Part shown: in pieces, positions 18,701-33,700 of the stretch
How the letters are laid out: every line of letters starts with the position of its first letter
Position numbering within the stretch: the first letter of the stretch is position 1
NCBI RefSeq assembly: GCF_013365535.1
Contig: NZ_CP053590.1
Location: 858,501 to 922,500, forward strand
Length of the DNA stretch: 64,000 nt
From: Aquimarina sp. TRL1
Lineage (GTDB): Bacteria; Bacteroidota; Bacteroidia; Flavobacteriales; Flavobacteriaceae
Reading direction: 5' to 3'
Notes under the pieces: generated by a model
The model's input: the letters and a program-made list of their open reading frames with translations, nothing else
What the model was told of the DNA's origin: nothing
Database searches by the model: none
Made by a program: the position numbers and the translations under genes

Positions 18701-21700
18701 CTAAAACACTACCGCCTGCATCCAGATCATACGCATCATCAATACCATCCCCATCTGAATCACTGCCTAACGGGGCGATATAACCTACCGTAGGCTGAAC
18801 CTCTATATTATCTACAATACCATCATCATCACTGTCTATATCCTGAGAATCCGAACCGCCTGTACCATCACTGTTAGGCATCGGAAGCGCCGTACCACTG
18901 GTAACCTCGCCTGCACCACTACCACTGTCGATCGTATCCAGACTATCGGCTAATCCGTCCCCGTCAACATCAACCATACTACTGGCATCACCAGGAGTCG
19001 GGTAATCAACAGCTCCATCTCCATCTGTGTCTACCCCACCGGCTTCTATAAGATCTAACAAACCATCATTGTCACTATCCAAATCCAAATGGTTGGCAAC
19101 GCCATCTCCGTCATAATCAAAATGATCATTAATACCATCGCCATTACTGTCTACATATCCAGGATAGTCCGAATCTGCATAGTTTAAAATACCGTCATTG
19201 TCATCATCTGCACCAGGATCAACTCCGCCTCCTTCTATACGATCAACAATACCATCATTGTCATCATCTAAATCTGAAACATCATCAATCCCGTCTCCGT
19301 CACTATCCTTCGCTTCTCGCCAGTCTGGCTCTCCTCCTACATTGTCTATATCTGGAAAACTTCCTGAGGTCTGACCCCCATTGGTAGCATCTAAAACACT
19401 CGTATCTGCATCAAAGGCATCATCCAGACCATCGCCATCTATATCAACTCCACTAAATAATGTGTCAGAAACACCATCGCCATCAACATCATATCCCTCG
19501 ATATGATCACTCTCCCCATCTCCATCACTATCCAAATCAACATAGTCATATAAACCATCAGTGTCTGTATCTTCCCGAACTAAAACACTACCGCCTGCAT
19601 CCAGATCATACGCATCATCAATACCATCACCATCTGCATCACTGCCTAAAGGGGCGATATAACCTACCGTAGGCTGAACCTCTATATTATCTACAATACC
19701 ATCATCATCACTGTCTATATCCTGAGAATCCGAACCGCCTGTACCATCACTGTTAGGCATCGGAAGCGCCGTACCACTGGTAACCTCGCCTGCACCACTA
19801 CCACTGTCAATCGTATCCAGACTATCGGCTAATCCATCCCCGTCAACATCAACCATACTACTGGCATCACCAGGAGTCGGGTAATCAACAGCTCCATCTC
19901 CATCTGTGTCTACCCCACCGGCTTCTATAAGATCTAACAAACCATCATTGTCACTGTCTAAATCCAAATGGTTGGCAACGCCATCCCCGTCATAATCAAA
20001 ATGATCATTAATACCATCGCCATTACTGTCTACATATCCAGGGTAGTCCGAATCTGCATAGTTTAAAATACCATCATTGTCATCATCTGCACCAGGATCA
20101 ACTCCACCTCCTTCTATACGATCAACAATACCATCATTGTCATCATCTAAATCTACAACATCATCAATCCCGTCTCCGTCACTATCCTTCGCTTCTCGCC
20201 AGTCTGGCTCTCCTCCTACATTGTCTATATCTGGGAAACTTCCTGAGGTCTGACCCCCATTGGTAGCATCTAAAACACTCGTATCTGCATCAAAGGCATC
20301 ATCCAGACCATCTCCATCTATATCAACTCCACTAAATAATGTGTCAGAAACACCATCGCCATCAACATCATATCCCTCGATATGATCACTCTCCCCATCT
20401 CCATCACTATCCAAATCAACATAGTCATATAAACCATCAGTGTCTGTATCTTCCCGAACTAAAACACTACCGCCTGCATCCAGATCATACGCATCATCAA
20501 TACCATCCCCATCTGAATCACTGCCTAACGGGGCGATATAACCTACCGTAGGCTGAACCTCTATATTATCTACAATACCATCATCATCACTGTCTATATC
20601 CTGAGAATCCGAACCGCCTGTACCATCACTGTTAGGCATCGGAAGCGCCGTACCACTGGTAACCTCACCTGCACCACTACCACTGTCAATCGTATCCAGA
20701 CTATCGGCTAATCCGTCCCCGTCAACATCAACCATACTACTGGCATCACCAGGAGTCGGGTAATCAACAGCTCCATCTCCATCTGTGTCTACCCCACCAG
20801 CTTCTATAAGATCTAACAAACCATCATTGTCACTATCCAAATCCAAATGGTTGGCAACACCATCTCCGTCATAATCAAAATGATCATTAATACCATCGCC
20901 ATTACTGTCTACATATCCAGGGTAGTCCGAATCTGCATAGTTTAAAATACCATCATTATCATCATCTGCGCCAGGATCAACTCCGCCTCCTTCTATACGA
21001 TCAACAATACCATCATTGTCATCATCTAAATCTACAACATCATCAATCCCGTCTCCGTCACTATCCTTCGCTTCTCGCCAGTCTGGCTCTCCTCCTACAT
21101 TGTCTATATCTGGAAAACTTCCTGAGGTCTGACCCCCATTGGTAGCATCTAAAACACTCGTATCTGCATCAAAGGCATCATCCAGACCATCTCCATCTAT
21201 ATCAACTCCACTAAATAATGTGTCAGAAACACCATCGCCATCAACATCATATCCCTCGATATGATCACTCTCCCCATCTCCATCACTATCCAAATCAACA
21301 TAGTCATATAAACCATCAGTGTCTGTATCTTCCCGAACTAAAACACTACCGCCTGCATCCAGATCATACGCATCATCAATACCATCACCATCTGCATCAC
21401 TGCCTAAAGGGGCGATATAACCTACCGTAGGCTGAGCCTCTATATTATCTACAATACCATCATCATCACTGTCTATATCCTGAGAATCCGAACCGCCTGT
21501 ACCATCACTGTTAGGCATCGGAAGCGCCGTACCACTGGTAACCTCGCCTGCACCACTACCACTGTCGATCGTATCCAGACTATCGGCTAATCCATCCCCG
21601 TCAACATCAACCATACTACTGGCATCACCAGGAGTCGGGTAATCAACAGCTCCATCTCCATCTGTGTCTACCCCACCGGCTTCTATAAGATCTAACAAAC

Positions 21701-24700
21701 CATCATTGTCACTGTCTAAATCCAAATGGTTGGCAACGCCATCCCCGTCATAATCAAAATGATCATTAATACCATCGCCATTACTGTCTACATATCCAGG
21801 GTAGTCCGAATCTGCATAGTTTAAAATACCATCATTGTCATCATCTGCACCAGGATCAACTCCACCTCCTTCTATACGATCAACAATACCATCATTGTCA
21901 TCATCTAAATCTACAACATCATCAATCCCGTCTCCGTCACTATCCTTCGCTTCTCGCCAGTCTGGCTCTCCTCCTACATTGTCTATATCTGGAAAACTTC
22001 CTGAGGTCTGACCCCCATTGGTAGCATCTAAAACACTCGTATCTGCATCAAAGGCATCATCCAGACCATCTCCATCTATATCAACTCCACTAAATAATGT
22101 GTCAGAAACACCATCGCCATCAACATCATATCCCTCGATATGATCACTCTCCCCATCTCCATCACTATCCAAATCAACATAGTCATATAAACCATCAGTG
22201 TCTGTATCTTCCCGAACTAAAACACTACCGCCTGCATCCAGATCATACGCATCATCAATACCATCACCATCTGCATCACTGCCTAAAGGGGCGATATAAC
22301 CTACCGTAGGCTGAACCTCTATATTATCTACAATACCATCATCATCACTGTCTATATCCTGAGAATCCGAACCGCCTGTACCATCACTGTTAGGCATCGG
22401 AAGCGCCGTACCACTGGTAACCTCGCCTGCACCACTACCACTGTCAATCGTATCCAGACTATCGGCTAATCCATCCCCGTCAACATCAACCATACTACTG
22501 GCATCACCAGGAGTCGGGTAATCAACAGCTCCATCTCCATCTGTGTCTACCCCACCGGCTTCTATAAGATCTAACAAACCATCATTGTCACTGTCTAAAT
22601 CCAAATGGTTGGCAACGCCATCCCCGTCATAATCAAAATGATCATTAATACCATCGCCATTACTGTCTACATATCCAGGGTAGTCCGAATCTGCATAGTT
22701 TAAAATACCATCATTGTCATCATCTGCACCAGGATCAACTCCACCTCCTTCTATACGATCAACAATACCATCATTGTCATCATCTAAATCTACAACATCA
22801 TCAATCCCGTCTCCGTCACTATCCTTCGCTTCTCGCCAGTCTGGCTCTCCTCCTACATTGTCTATATCTGGAAAACTTCCTGAGGTCTGACCCCCATTGG
22901 TAGCATCTAAAACACTCGTATCTGCATCAAAGGCATCATCCAGACCATCGCCATCTATATCAACTCCACTAAATAATGTGTCAGAAACACCATCGCCATC
23001 AACATCATATCCCTCGATATGATCACTCTCCCCATCTCCATCACTATCCAAATCAACATAGTCATATAAACCATCAGTGTCTGTATCTTCCCGAACTAAA
23101 ACACTACCGCCTGCATCCAGATCATACGCATCATCAATACCATCCCCATCTGAATCACTGCCTAACGGGGCGATATAACCTACCGTAGGCTGAACCTCTA
23201 TATTATCTACAATACCATCATCATCACTGTCTATATCCTGAGAATCCGAACCGCCTGTACCATCACTGTTAGGCATCGGAAGCGCCGTACCACTGGTAAC
23301 CTCGCCTGCACCACTACCACTGTCGATCGTATCCAGACTATCGGCTAATCCGTCCCCGTCAACATCAACCATACTACTGGCATCACCAGGAGTCGGGTAA
23401 TCAACAGCTCCATCTCCATCTGTGTCTACCCCGCCGGCTTCTATAAGATCTAACAAACCATCATTGTCACTATCCAAATCCAAATGGTTGGCAACGCCAT
23501 CTCCGTCATAATCAAAATGATCATTAATACCATCGCCATTACTGTCTACATATCCAGGATAGTCCGAATCTGCATAGTTTAAAATACCGTCATTGTCATC
23601 ATCTGCACCAGGATCAACTCCACCTCCTTCTATACGATCAACAATACCATCATTGTCATCATCTAAATCTGAAACATCATCAATCCCGTCTCCGTCACTA
23701 TCCTTCGCTTCTCGCCAGTCTGGCTCTCCTCCTACATTGTCTATATCCGGGAAACTTCCTGAGGTCTGACCCCCATTGGTAGCATCTAAAACACTCGTAT
23801 CTGCATCAAAGGCATCATCCAGACCATCTCCATCTATATCAACTCCACTAAATAATGTGTCAGAAACACCATCGCCATCAACATCATATCCCTCGATATG
23901 ATCACTCTCCCCATCTCCATCACTATCCAAATCAACATAGTCATATAAACCATCAGTGTCTGTATCTTCCCGAACTAAAACACTACCGCCTGCATCCAGA
24001 TCATACGCATCATCAATACCATCCCCATCTGAATCACTGCCTAACGGGGCGATATAACCTACCGTAGGCTGAACCTCTATATTATCTACAATACCATCAT
24101 CATCACTGTCTATATCCTGAGAATCCGAACCGCCTGTACCATCACTGTTAGGCATCGGAAGCGCCGTACCACTGGTAACCTCGCCTGCACCACTACCACT
24201 GTCGATCGTATCCAGACTATCGGCTAATCCGTCCCCGTCAACATCAACCATACTACTGGCATCACCAGGAGTCGGGTAATCAACAGCTCCATCTCCATCT
24301 GTGTCTACCCCGCCGGCTTCTATAAGATCTAACAAACCATCATTGTCACTATCCAAATCCAAATGGTTGGCAACGCCATCTCCGTCATAATCAAAATGAT
24401 CATTAATACCATCGCCATTACTGTCTACATATCCAGGATAGTCCGAATCTGCATAGTTTAAAATACCGTCATTGTCATCATCTGCACCAGGATCAACTCC
24501 GCCTCCTTCTATACGATCAACAATACCATCATTGTCATCATCTAAATCTGAAACATCATTAATCCCGTCTCCGTCACTATCCTTCGCTTCTCGCCAGTCT
24601 GGCTCTCCTCCTACATTGTCTATATCCGGGAAACTTCCTGAGGTCTGACCCCCATTGGTAGCATCTAAAACACTCGTATCTGCATCAAAGGCATCATCCA

Positions 24701-27700
24701 GACCATCTCCATCTATATCAACTCCACTAAATAATGTGTCAGAAACACCATCGCCATCAACATCATATCCCTCGATATGATCACTCTCTCCATCTCCATC
24801 ACTATCCAAATCAACATAGTCATACAAACCATCAGTGTCTGTATCTTCCCGAACTAAAACACTGCCGCCTGCATCCAGATCATACGCATCATCAATACCA
24901 TCCCCATCTGCATCACTGCCTAACGGGGCGATATAACCTACCGTAGGCTGAACCTCTATATTATCTACAATACCATCATCATCACTGTCTATATCCTGAG
25001 AATCCGAACCGCCTGTACCATCACTGTTAGGCATCGGAAGCGCCGTACCACTGGTAACCTCACCTGCACCACTACCACTGTCAATCGTATCCAGACTATC
25101 GGCTAATCCGTCCCCGTCAACATCAACCATACTACTGGCATCACCAGGAGTCGGGTAATCAACAGCTCCATCTCCATCTGTGTCTACCCCACCGGCTTCT
25201 ATAAGATCTAACAAACCATCATTGTCACTATCCAAATCCAAATGGTTGGCAACGCCATCTCCGTCATAATCAAAATGATCATTAATACCATCGCCATTAC
25301 TGTCTACATATCCAGGGTAGTCCGAATCTGCATAGTTTAAAATACCATCATTGTCATCATCTGCACCAGGATCAACTCCGCCTCCTTCTATACGATCAAC
25401 AATACCATCATTGTCATCATCTAAATCTACAACATCATCAATCCCGTCTCCGTCACTATCAATAGAACATGCTACATTAACTGCTGGATCTACAGCATTA
25501 GTGTAGTTTAATGTATAGTTAACTTGTCCTGGAGATCCTGGTAAATCTTCTACTTCATCTGCCAATCCATTTCCATTTTCATCACCATTACCAACACCTT
25601 GAGAAATTACAAACTGAAAGTTATTTGATGTATTTCCTAAAGCCTGAGGAACACCTCCTTCTGCGGCATCAGAGCAACCGTCTCCATCACTATCCAAATC
25701 TAATGAGTTGATCAAAGTATCTCCATCAACATCTAATTCACTGGAAGTACAATTTACTGACTCGAATCTAATACTAAACGTCTCATGATTCATAGCGCTA
25801 CTCCAGTTAAAACACATATTAAAAATATATGGATTAATATCATCTGACATCACATCAAATTCTAAATAACTATAGGTAGTACCAGGCACTCCATTAGACA
25901 ATCGCTGAATTGTCATTCCTGATGAAATAATATCTCCTGTATCCCTATCGGTATGACTTGTTGCTGATTCGAAAAATGTAGCAGATATTGCTTTGCCATT
26001 AGGTAATGTTCCAAAATCAGGAGTCATCGAAATTGTATTATTTTGTGCAGAAGAGCCATTTCCTGGCAAATAACACCTCAAAGTAGCATTAAATTCCATC
26101 CCTGCTTCAGGGGTAATTGTATATTGGATACATTGATTAGGGTTTGTCCCGGTTCCTAACCAATTAAATTGTAGTTCATCTCCATTAACTACTTCAGAAT
26201 AATCTGCGTACCCTACTACATTAGCAGATGTAGCCGGGATTAAAAACTGTATAGTTGCCACTTTTGTATTAGAGGAGTCCAAAATATCCGCAGTATACGT
26301 GGCATTTGCCGTAGTATTATTTGCAAATACTGCATTTGCAATTGTATATGAAGACGTAAATGGGTTACTGCAATAACTACTTTCATCTGGATCCAAAATA
26401 CCATCATTGTCATCATCTAAATCTACTAAATCTCCAACACCATCATTATCTGTATCAATACATAAGTTTAATTCATCTGACCAGGCATATAACTCATACG
26501 TAGATACATAATTAATAGTTCCTGTTGTTCCATTTTCAACAACATCAGCCAACCCATTTCCATTAACATCTTCTCCATTCCCTGAAGTATTTGTAAAGGC
26601 AAAATCTGTTGTTTTATCAGAAGTCGCTCCTGCTTCATAGGCATCAGAGCATCCATCTCCATCTGAATCCGGATCAAAATGATTAGGAAGAACATCTCCT
26701 GTTCCACCATCCAAATTATCATTACAGATTGTTTTAGGGTTTAATGACGAAACAAAGTTATTAGCATAAATATAGATTTCTTTCACTCTGGCATAATATA
26801 CCAATCCCGTTTCTCCTGTTATTCTAAACTTCTGATAAACCTTATTAGGTTGTAATGTATTGATAAATGTCTCTATTGCATTTACTACTGTCCTATTAGA
26901 TGCAGTATCTAGATCCTCCCATATACTTCCTGTAAACCCTTGTAATTTTACCGTATTTCCTGCTCCATTTGTAAATGCCAGATTATACATTGAAAAATCT
27001 ATTGCTGTAATTGCCATTGGAATTGTAGGGGTGATTTCATAAATAGATACCCCTACTCCATTCTGATTTGGCGTTACTCCTGTATAACTAGCTGTATTAT
27101 CTGCTCCGTCATGAGCATTTGAGAAAGGCCTTGACACCGATTCTACTGTTAAGTCAGAAGTTACTGTTACTATGGTGGTTGCTTCTGCCTCAGTGTAGAA
27201 ACAATTAGGAGATTCTACAGCATCTAACACTCCATCATTATCATCATCTATATCTGCATGATCTCCTATACCATCATTATCATTATCCGCACACGCATTA
27301 ACAGAATTATCGATAGCAAACTGAAAATAGGACAAACTATAATTCACCTGCCCTGGGTTTCCTGGAAGATCTTCTATACTATCTGCTAACCCATTTCCAT
27401 TTGTATCTTCTCCATTAACTGTAGTATTTGTAAAAGCAAAATTTGCCGTTTTATCTGTTGTTGCTCCTGCTTCATAGGCATCAGAGCATCCATCTCCATC
27501 TGAATCAAGGTCCAGTCGATTTGCTGTGGTATCCCCGTCTACATCATAGTCAACACTACATCTAGCAGAGGGACCCCCAATAGCAATTTCTCTGATTTGA
27601 ATAGGGGATCTCGTGTATGTTGTTTCAATAACCAAATCAAAGCTGAGCACTCCATTATATGTCTGAGAGAGTGAAAAGCTCTGCATTGCTGCTCCAGCAT

Positions 27701-30700
27701 TTGCTGCTACAAATCCTGTTTCTGTTCCTAATAAAACAGCATCCTTATCATATAATTTTATTGAGAAATTTTGAACTCCATCATTAACCCCTGATGACAA
27801 ATTCACATCATTCCACAGATAAAACTCAGATATGTTATCATATACTGTTGCTAATGTAAGTCTCAATCCATTTCCTTGATTATCATCTGCTACTGTCCAG
27901 TCTAAATCCCTGCATCCATCTCCATTAGAAGCAAAATCTCCATCTATCATTTCATCTAAAGACCCTTCTGTATTACAATCAATCGTAAAAGGTGCCCCCG
28001 GAATAGATACTATTGCGACTGGAGTAATAATAGGTTCTATCGCAGTAGAACATGACTGACTTTCATCTGTATCTAACACCCCATCATTATCATCATCTAT
28101 ATCAACTATATCAACTACTCCATCATTATCCGTATCCAGGCAACCACTAATATTTCCATCTAAAGCATATTGTGTATAGGTTGATACATAATTAATAGTC
28201 CCAGACGTTCCGTTTTCAAATTGATCCAATAATCCATTTCCATTCGCATCTAAGCCTGAATTGTAATTGATAATATCATTATTAGAAAAAACAGTATTTC
28301 CAGCTTCTACACTATCACTACATCCATCGCCATCACTATCCAAATCCAAGCTATTAATCATTCCATCTCCGTCAGTATTTTCTCCATAACAAACATTAGC
28401 TATGATACTAAAACCTTCATCCCTTAAATCCGCAACTCCTGCTAAGGCTGTATGAGAAGCTGTTAACTCAAATGCGGAGGGAAGAAGACTCGTATTAAAG
28501 ACAATCTTCCAGGTTGGAGGATTTGTATTTTCATATTCAGCTCCCTGAAATATGGCTTGTCCTGAATTTATTACCGTACCATCTGCTATATCTAATTGGT
28601 TATCGGGATCTACTACTGTAGCTATTACTGATGGAGTCCAGACTAATGTGATTGTTTGCTCATCATTATCATTTTCGGCATCTGTATTTCCTACTAAGTT
28701 AGGTCCCCATTCTACTGTTTCTAATAGGCTGCCTGCTTGCGGTATAACTTTTATGATTGTTTGATAGTCTCCCAAATTAGTATCATCGACAACATAGTGT
28801 AACCCTCCTGCAACAGGAACAATATTCGCTGCTACCAAAGCTGCATTTAAATTTGAAAAATTAACTTTGTAATCCGCAACAGCCATTCCATTTGTATAAG
28901 TTCCTTCGATCTCCTGACTTCCTGCTATCAGTACCGTATTAGTTACTGCTGCTGCTGCAACACCACAAGAAAGCTCGGTTTTATCTAAAATTCCATCATT
29001 ATCATCGTCTATATCAATTAAGTCCCCTACTCCATCTCCATCTGTATCCAAACAAGCATTTAATGAATCATCCATTGCCAAATAATATGTCGAAGTATAA
29101 TTTATATTTCCTGTCGTGCCATCTTCAAACTGATCTAATAATCCATTTGCATTCGCATCAGTACCCGTATTGTAATTTACAATATCATTATTTGCTACTG
29201 AGGTATTTCCTGCTTCTACACTATCACTACATCCATCGCCGTCACTATCAAGATCTAACCGATTCACAATACTATCTCCACTGGCACTATCAGTATTTAT
29301 ATCTTCAGGGTAGCATGTAATAAACCTGGCTTCTACAGCATCTATATCTGCTCCTGGATAAGAACCTCCTGCATTAGTGTTACTCACTAATTTTATGGCA
29401 TCAAAAATGAGTTCTCCCGCACCAAAAGCATTACTTGTTGCTGCGTCAATATCCAGACCGGAAGAACTTAAAAAGATTCCTAACGGGTAATATCCTTGTA
29501 CATCGGCTGTAATTCCTAATCCTTGTAATGCAGTAGCTATTTGATTATTTACAGGTCTTACCCTCAACTCTACACTTTCTGCTGCTCCTGCTTCGTAAAC
29601 GATCAAATCAATCTGATTATCTCCCGAATTTGTCATATAAGCATTCGAAAAACCAAGAGTTATGTAATTTCCTACATCTCCTAAAGAAACAACCTCCCCT
29701 AGGTTATCTACATTATCTGGTGGTCCTAATGCCTGTTCCGGGTCTCTGTTTATTATAGGTACATTCGCCGGATATGTATACTCTATTACCGTATCAACAT
29801 ATCTGGCATCAAAAGCATCCAAATCACATGGTTTTTGTTCTTCTGAATCCAATATTCCATCATTATCATCATCTATATCAATCAAATCCCCTACATTATC
29901 ACCATCAGTATCTAAACATCCTCCTAATGAATTATCTATTGCAAGGGTATCATAGGATGAATTATAATTGATTGTTCCTGTAGTTCCATTTTCAAACTGA
30001 TCTAATAATCCATTGCCATTAACATCTGCTCCGGTATTATAGTTTACCGTATCATTATTATTAACTAATGTATTCCCTGCTTCGACACTATCACTACAAC
30101 TATCTCCATCACTATCTAAGTCCAAACTATTAATAAGTCCATCTCCATCTGTATTTTCTGCGTAACAAACATTGGTCACTAAACTAAACCCTTCGTCTCG
30201 TAAATCTGCAACTCCTGCTAAAGCCTCATGAGAGGTGGTTAATGCAAACGCTGAGGAAATTAAATTGGTAGTAAAGACTATCTTCCAGGTAGGGGGACTC
30301 GCATTTTCATATTCGGCCCCCTGAAATATCGCCTGTCCAGAATTTATTATCGTACCATCTGCTATGTCTAATTGATTATCCGGATCAATCACTACTGCTG
30401 TAACTGCAGGAGTCCAGGTTAATGTAATCGTTTGTTCATCATTATCATTCTCCGTATCTGTATTTCCTACTAAATCAGGTCCCCACTCAACAGATTCCAA
30501 TAATCCTCCGGTTTGAGGGGTTATTTGTATCGTAGTTTCGTAATCTCCCAGATTCGTATCATCAACTATATAGTGCAATCCTCCTGCGACGGGTGCAATA
30601 TTAGCTGCTACCAAAGCAGCACTCAGGTTCGAAAACTGAATATTGTAATCCGCAATTCCTGATCCATTGGTAAAAGTTCCTTCTATCTGCTGACTCCCGG

Positions 30701-33700
30701 CTGTAAGTACTGTATTCGTAACCGCAGCTTCTCCAACTCCACACGAAAGTTCCGTCGTATCCAGTACCCCATCATTATCATCATCTATATCTGTTAGATC
30801 TCCAACACCATCCCCATCTGTATCCAGGCAAGCATTCAAGGTGTTATCTATTGCCAGATAATACGAAGGAGTGTAGTTAATATTTCCTGTAGCTCCATCC
30901 TCAAACTGGTCTAATAATCCATTTCCATTAGCATCAGTCCCTGTATTGTAATTTACTGTATCATTATTAGCTACTAACGTATTTCCTGCCTCGACACTAT
31001 CACTACATCCATCGCCATCACTATCTAAATCTAAACTATTCGGAACTCCATCACCATCTGTATTTTCTTTACAAGTTGCTGAATACGTTAAAAAACCTTC
31101 TATTGTATGAATATAATAATCGTTATTACCTGCCGAATGAATATGGTTTAAGACAACCTTTAATTCAGGATTGTTATTGTCTACTGTAGAAGAGATAACA
31201 ATTGGTCCAGATGCTAAGGCTGAAGCGAACTCTGTTCCCTGAGAAACCCCGTCTAAGAACACCTCTACATAATCGAGTGTATTCGCTCCAGACAATCTCC
31301 CAATTGTTATTGTCATATCTAATTGATCTCCCTTATTTGCTGTTATGGTTGTTGTCAGCTCTGCACTGAAATTGGCATCTCTATTAAGAACAATCCCTCT
31401 CGAATCAATAAAAGGGGATCCTGCATAATTTGTTAATGTATAGGCACCATAAGAACCCGTTTCAGCAAAAGAGTGCGATATTAAAGGCACTGTATTTCCT
31501 CCTCCATAATCACATTCCATTTCATCTAATATTCCATCATTATCATCATCTATATCGATCAAATCCCCTACATTATCACCATCAGTATCTAAACACCCAT
31601 TGAACGAACTGTCTTTTGCTAAGCTATCATAGGATGAATTATAATTGATTGTTCCTGTAGTTCCATTTTCAAACTGGTCTAATAACCCATTGCCATTAAC
31701 ATCTGCTCCGGTATTATAGTTTACCGTATCATTATTATTAACTAATGTATTCCCTGCTTCGACACTATCACTACAACTATCTCCATCACTATCTAAATCC
31801 AAACTATTAATAAGTCCATCTCCATCAGTATTTTCTGCGTAACAAACATTGGTCACTAAACTAAACCCTTCGTCTCGTAAATCTGCAACTCCTGCTAAAG
31901 CCTCATGAGAGGTGGTTAATGCAAACGCTGAGGAAATCAAATTGGTAGTAAAGACTATCTTCCAGGTAGGGGGACTCGCATTTTCATATTCGGCCCCCTG
32001 AAATATCGCCTGTCCAGAATTTATTATCGTACCATCTGCTATGTCTAATTGATTATCCGGATCAATCACTACTGCTGTAACTGCAGGAGTCCAGGTTAAT
32101 GTAATCGTTTGTTCATCATTATCATTCTCCGTATCTGTATTTCCTACTAAATCAGGTCCCCACTCAACAGATTCCAATAATCCTCCGGTTTGAGGGGTTA
32201 TTTGTATCGTAGTTTCGTAATCTCCCAGATTCGTATCATCAACTATATAGTGCAATCCTCCTGCGACGGGTGCAATATTAGCTGCTACCAAAGCAGCACT
32301 CAGGTTCGAAAACTGAATATTGTAATCCGCAATTCCTGATCCATTGGTAAAAGTTCCTTCTATCTGCTGACTCCCGGCTGTAAGTACTGTATTCGTAACC
32401 GCAGCTTCTCCAACTCCACACGAAAGTTCTGTCGTATCCAGTACCCCATCATTATCATCATCTATATCTGTTAGATCTCCAACACCATCCCCATCTGTAT
32501 CCAGGCAAGCATTCAAGGTGTTATCTATTGCCAGATAATACGAAGGAGTGTAGTTAATATTTCCTGTAGTACCATCCTCAAACTGGTCTAATAATCCATT
32601 TCCATTAGCATCAGTCCCTGTATTGTAATTTACTGTATCATTATTAGCTACTAACGTATTTCCTGCCTCGACACTATCACTACATCCATCGCCATCACTA
32701 TCTAAATCTAAACTATTCGGAACTCCATCGCCATCTGTATTCGTAGTACATATTTCAGGTACCGTCCTTTTAAAAGCGACTCTATCTATGATGTAATCAT
32801 CAGGTGAACTCCCTGTACCTGTACCTCTAAATAAAACATAATAATTTCCGGTTTGAGGTACTGTGAAATTTCCTGAGTAAGTAGCATAATTAGGAGATGC
32901 CGAATAAGAAGGTAATGTGTTAAATGCAGCTCTTTCTAGTGTACTAACTACTATATCTGTATCTGCATTGTATAAATCTACTACATATTCTGAGGCGGAG
33001 CCTACTCCTCTTGCCCCTAAGTCAAAAGAATATTGATAATTTTCCCCTCCATCTAATTGCTTTGAAAATTTCAAAACCACCCCCGAATTAAAAGAGTTTA
33101 TCTCAAATAATGTATTTCTATTCCCTGTATCTGGATTTCCATCTCCTATTTCATCAAAAAGTCCTCCTGTTAATGTAGAGTTTTTATTTGTAGAAGAATA
33201 AGTATATACACTTCCTGTAGGAGTATCAAAATTAGATGCCGTGCTCGAAATATACCATTCTGTCGTTGGAATAGAACTTTCAGAAAAACTACCATATACT
33301 ACCAAAGGTTGATTCAACCCAGGACATTCATCTTCATCTGGTATCCCATCATTATCATCATCTATATCTACAATATCTACAACCCCATCACCATCTGTAT
33401 CTAAACATGCACTGACCTGATTACTTTTTGCATATTCCGTATAAGTAGAAGTATAATTTATAGTGCCTGTTGTACCATCTTCAAACTGATCTAGTAGCCC
33501 ATTGAGGTTGGCATCAATACCTGTATTATAATTAGAAATATCATTATTACTCACCAAAGTATTTCCTCCCTCAACACTATCACTACATCCATCACCATCA
33601 CTATCTAAATCCAAATAGTCCGGAGTTGTATCTCCATCGATATCACAACTACTATCTGGTCTATACCAAATTCTAATAAAAATTGCATTTTGAGAGGATG

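Noticed and set aside
12428..24946. Fifteen 70-aa His/Pro-rich plus-strand frames (MCQKHHRHQHH...), one per repeat unit
   Set aside because: They are the antisense reading of the Asp-rich repeat; their conservation follows from homogenisation of the 879-bp units, and they have no promoter or ribosome site of their own.
12276..25460. CRISPR-like regular repeats
   Set aside because: The period is 879 bp of continuous coding sequence with no short repeats, no unique spacers and no cas genes.
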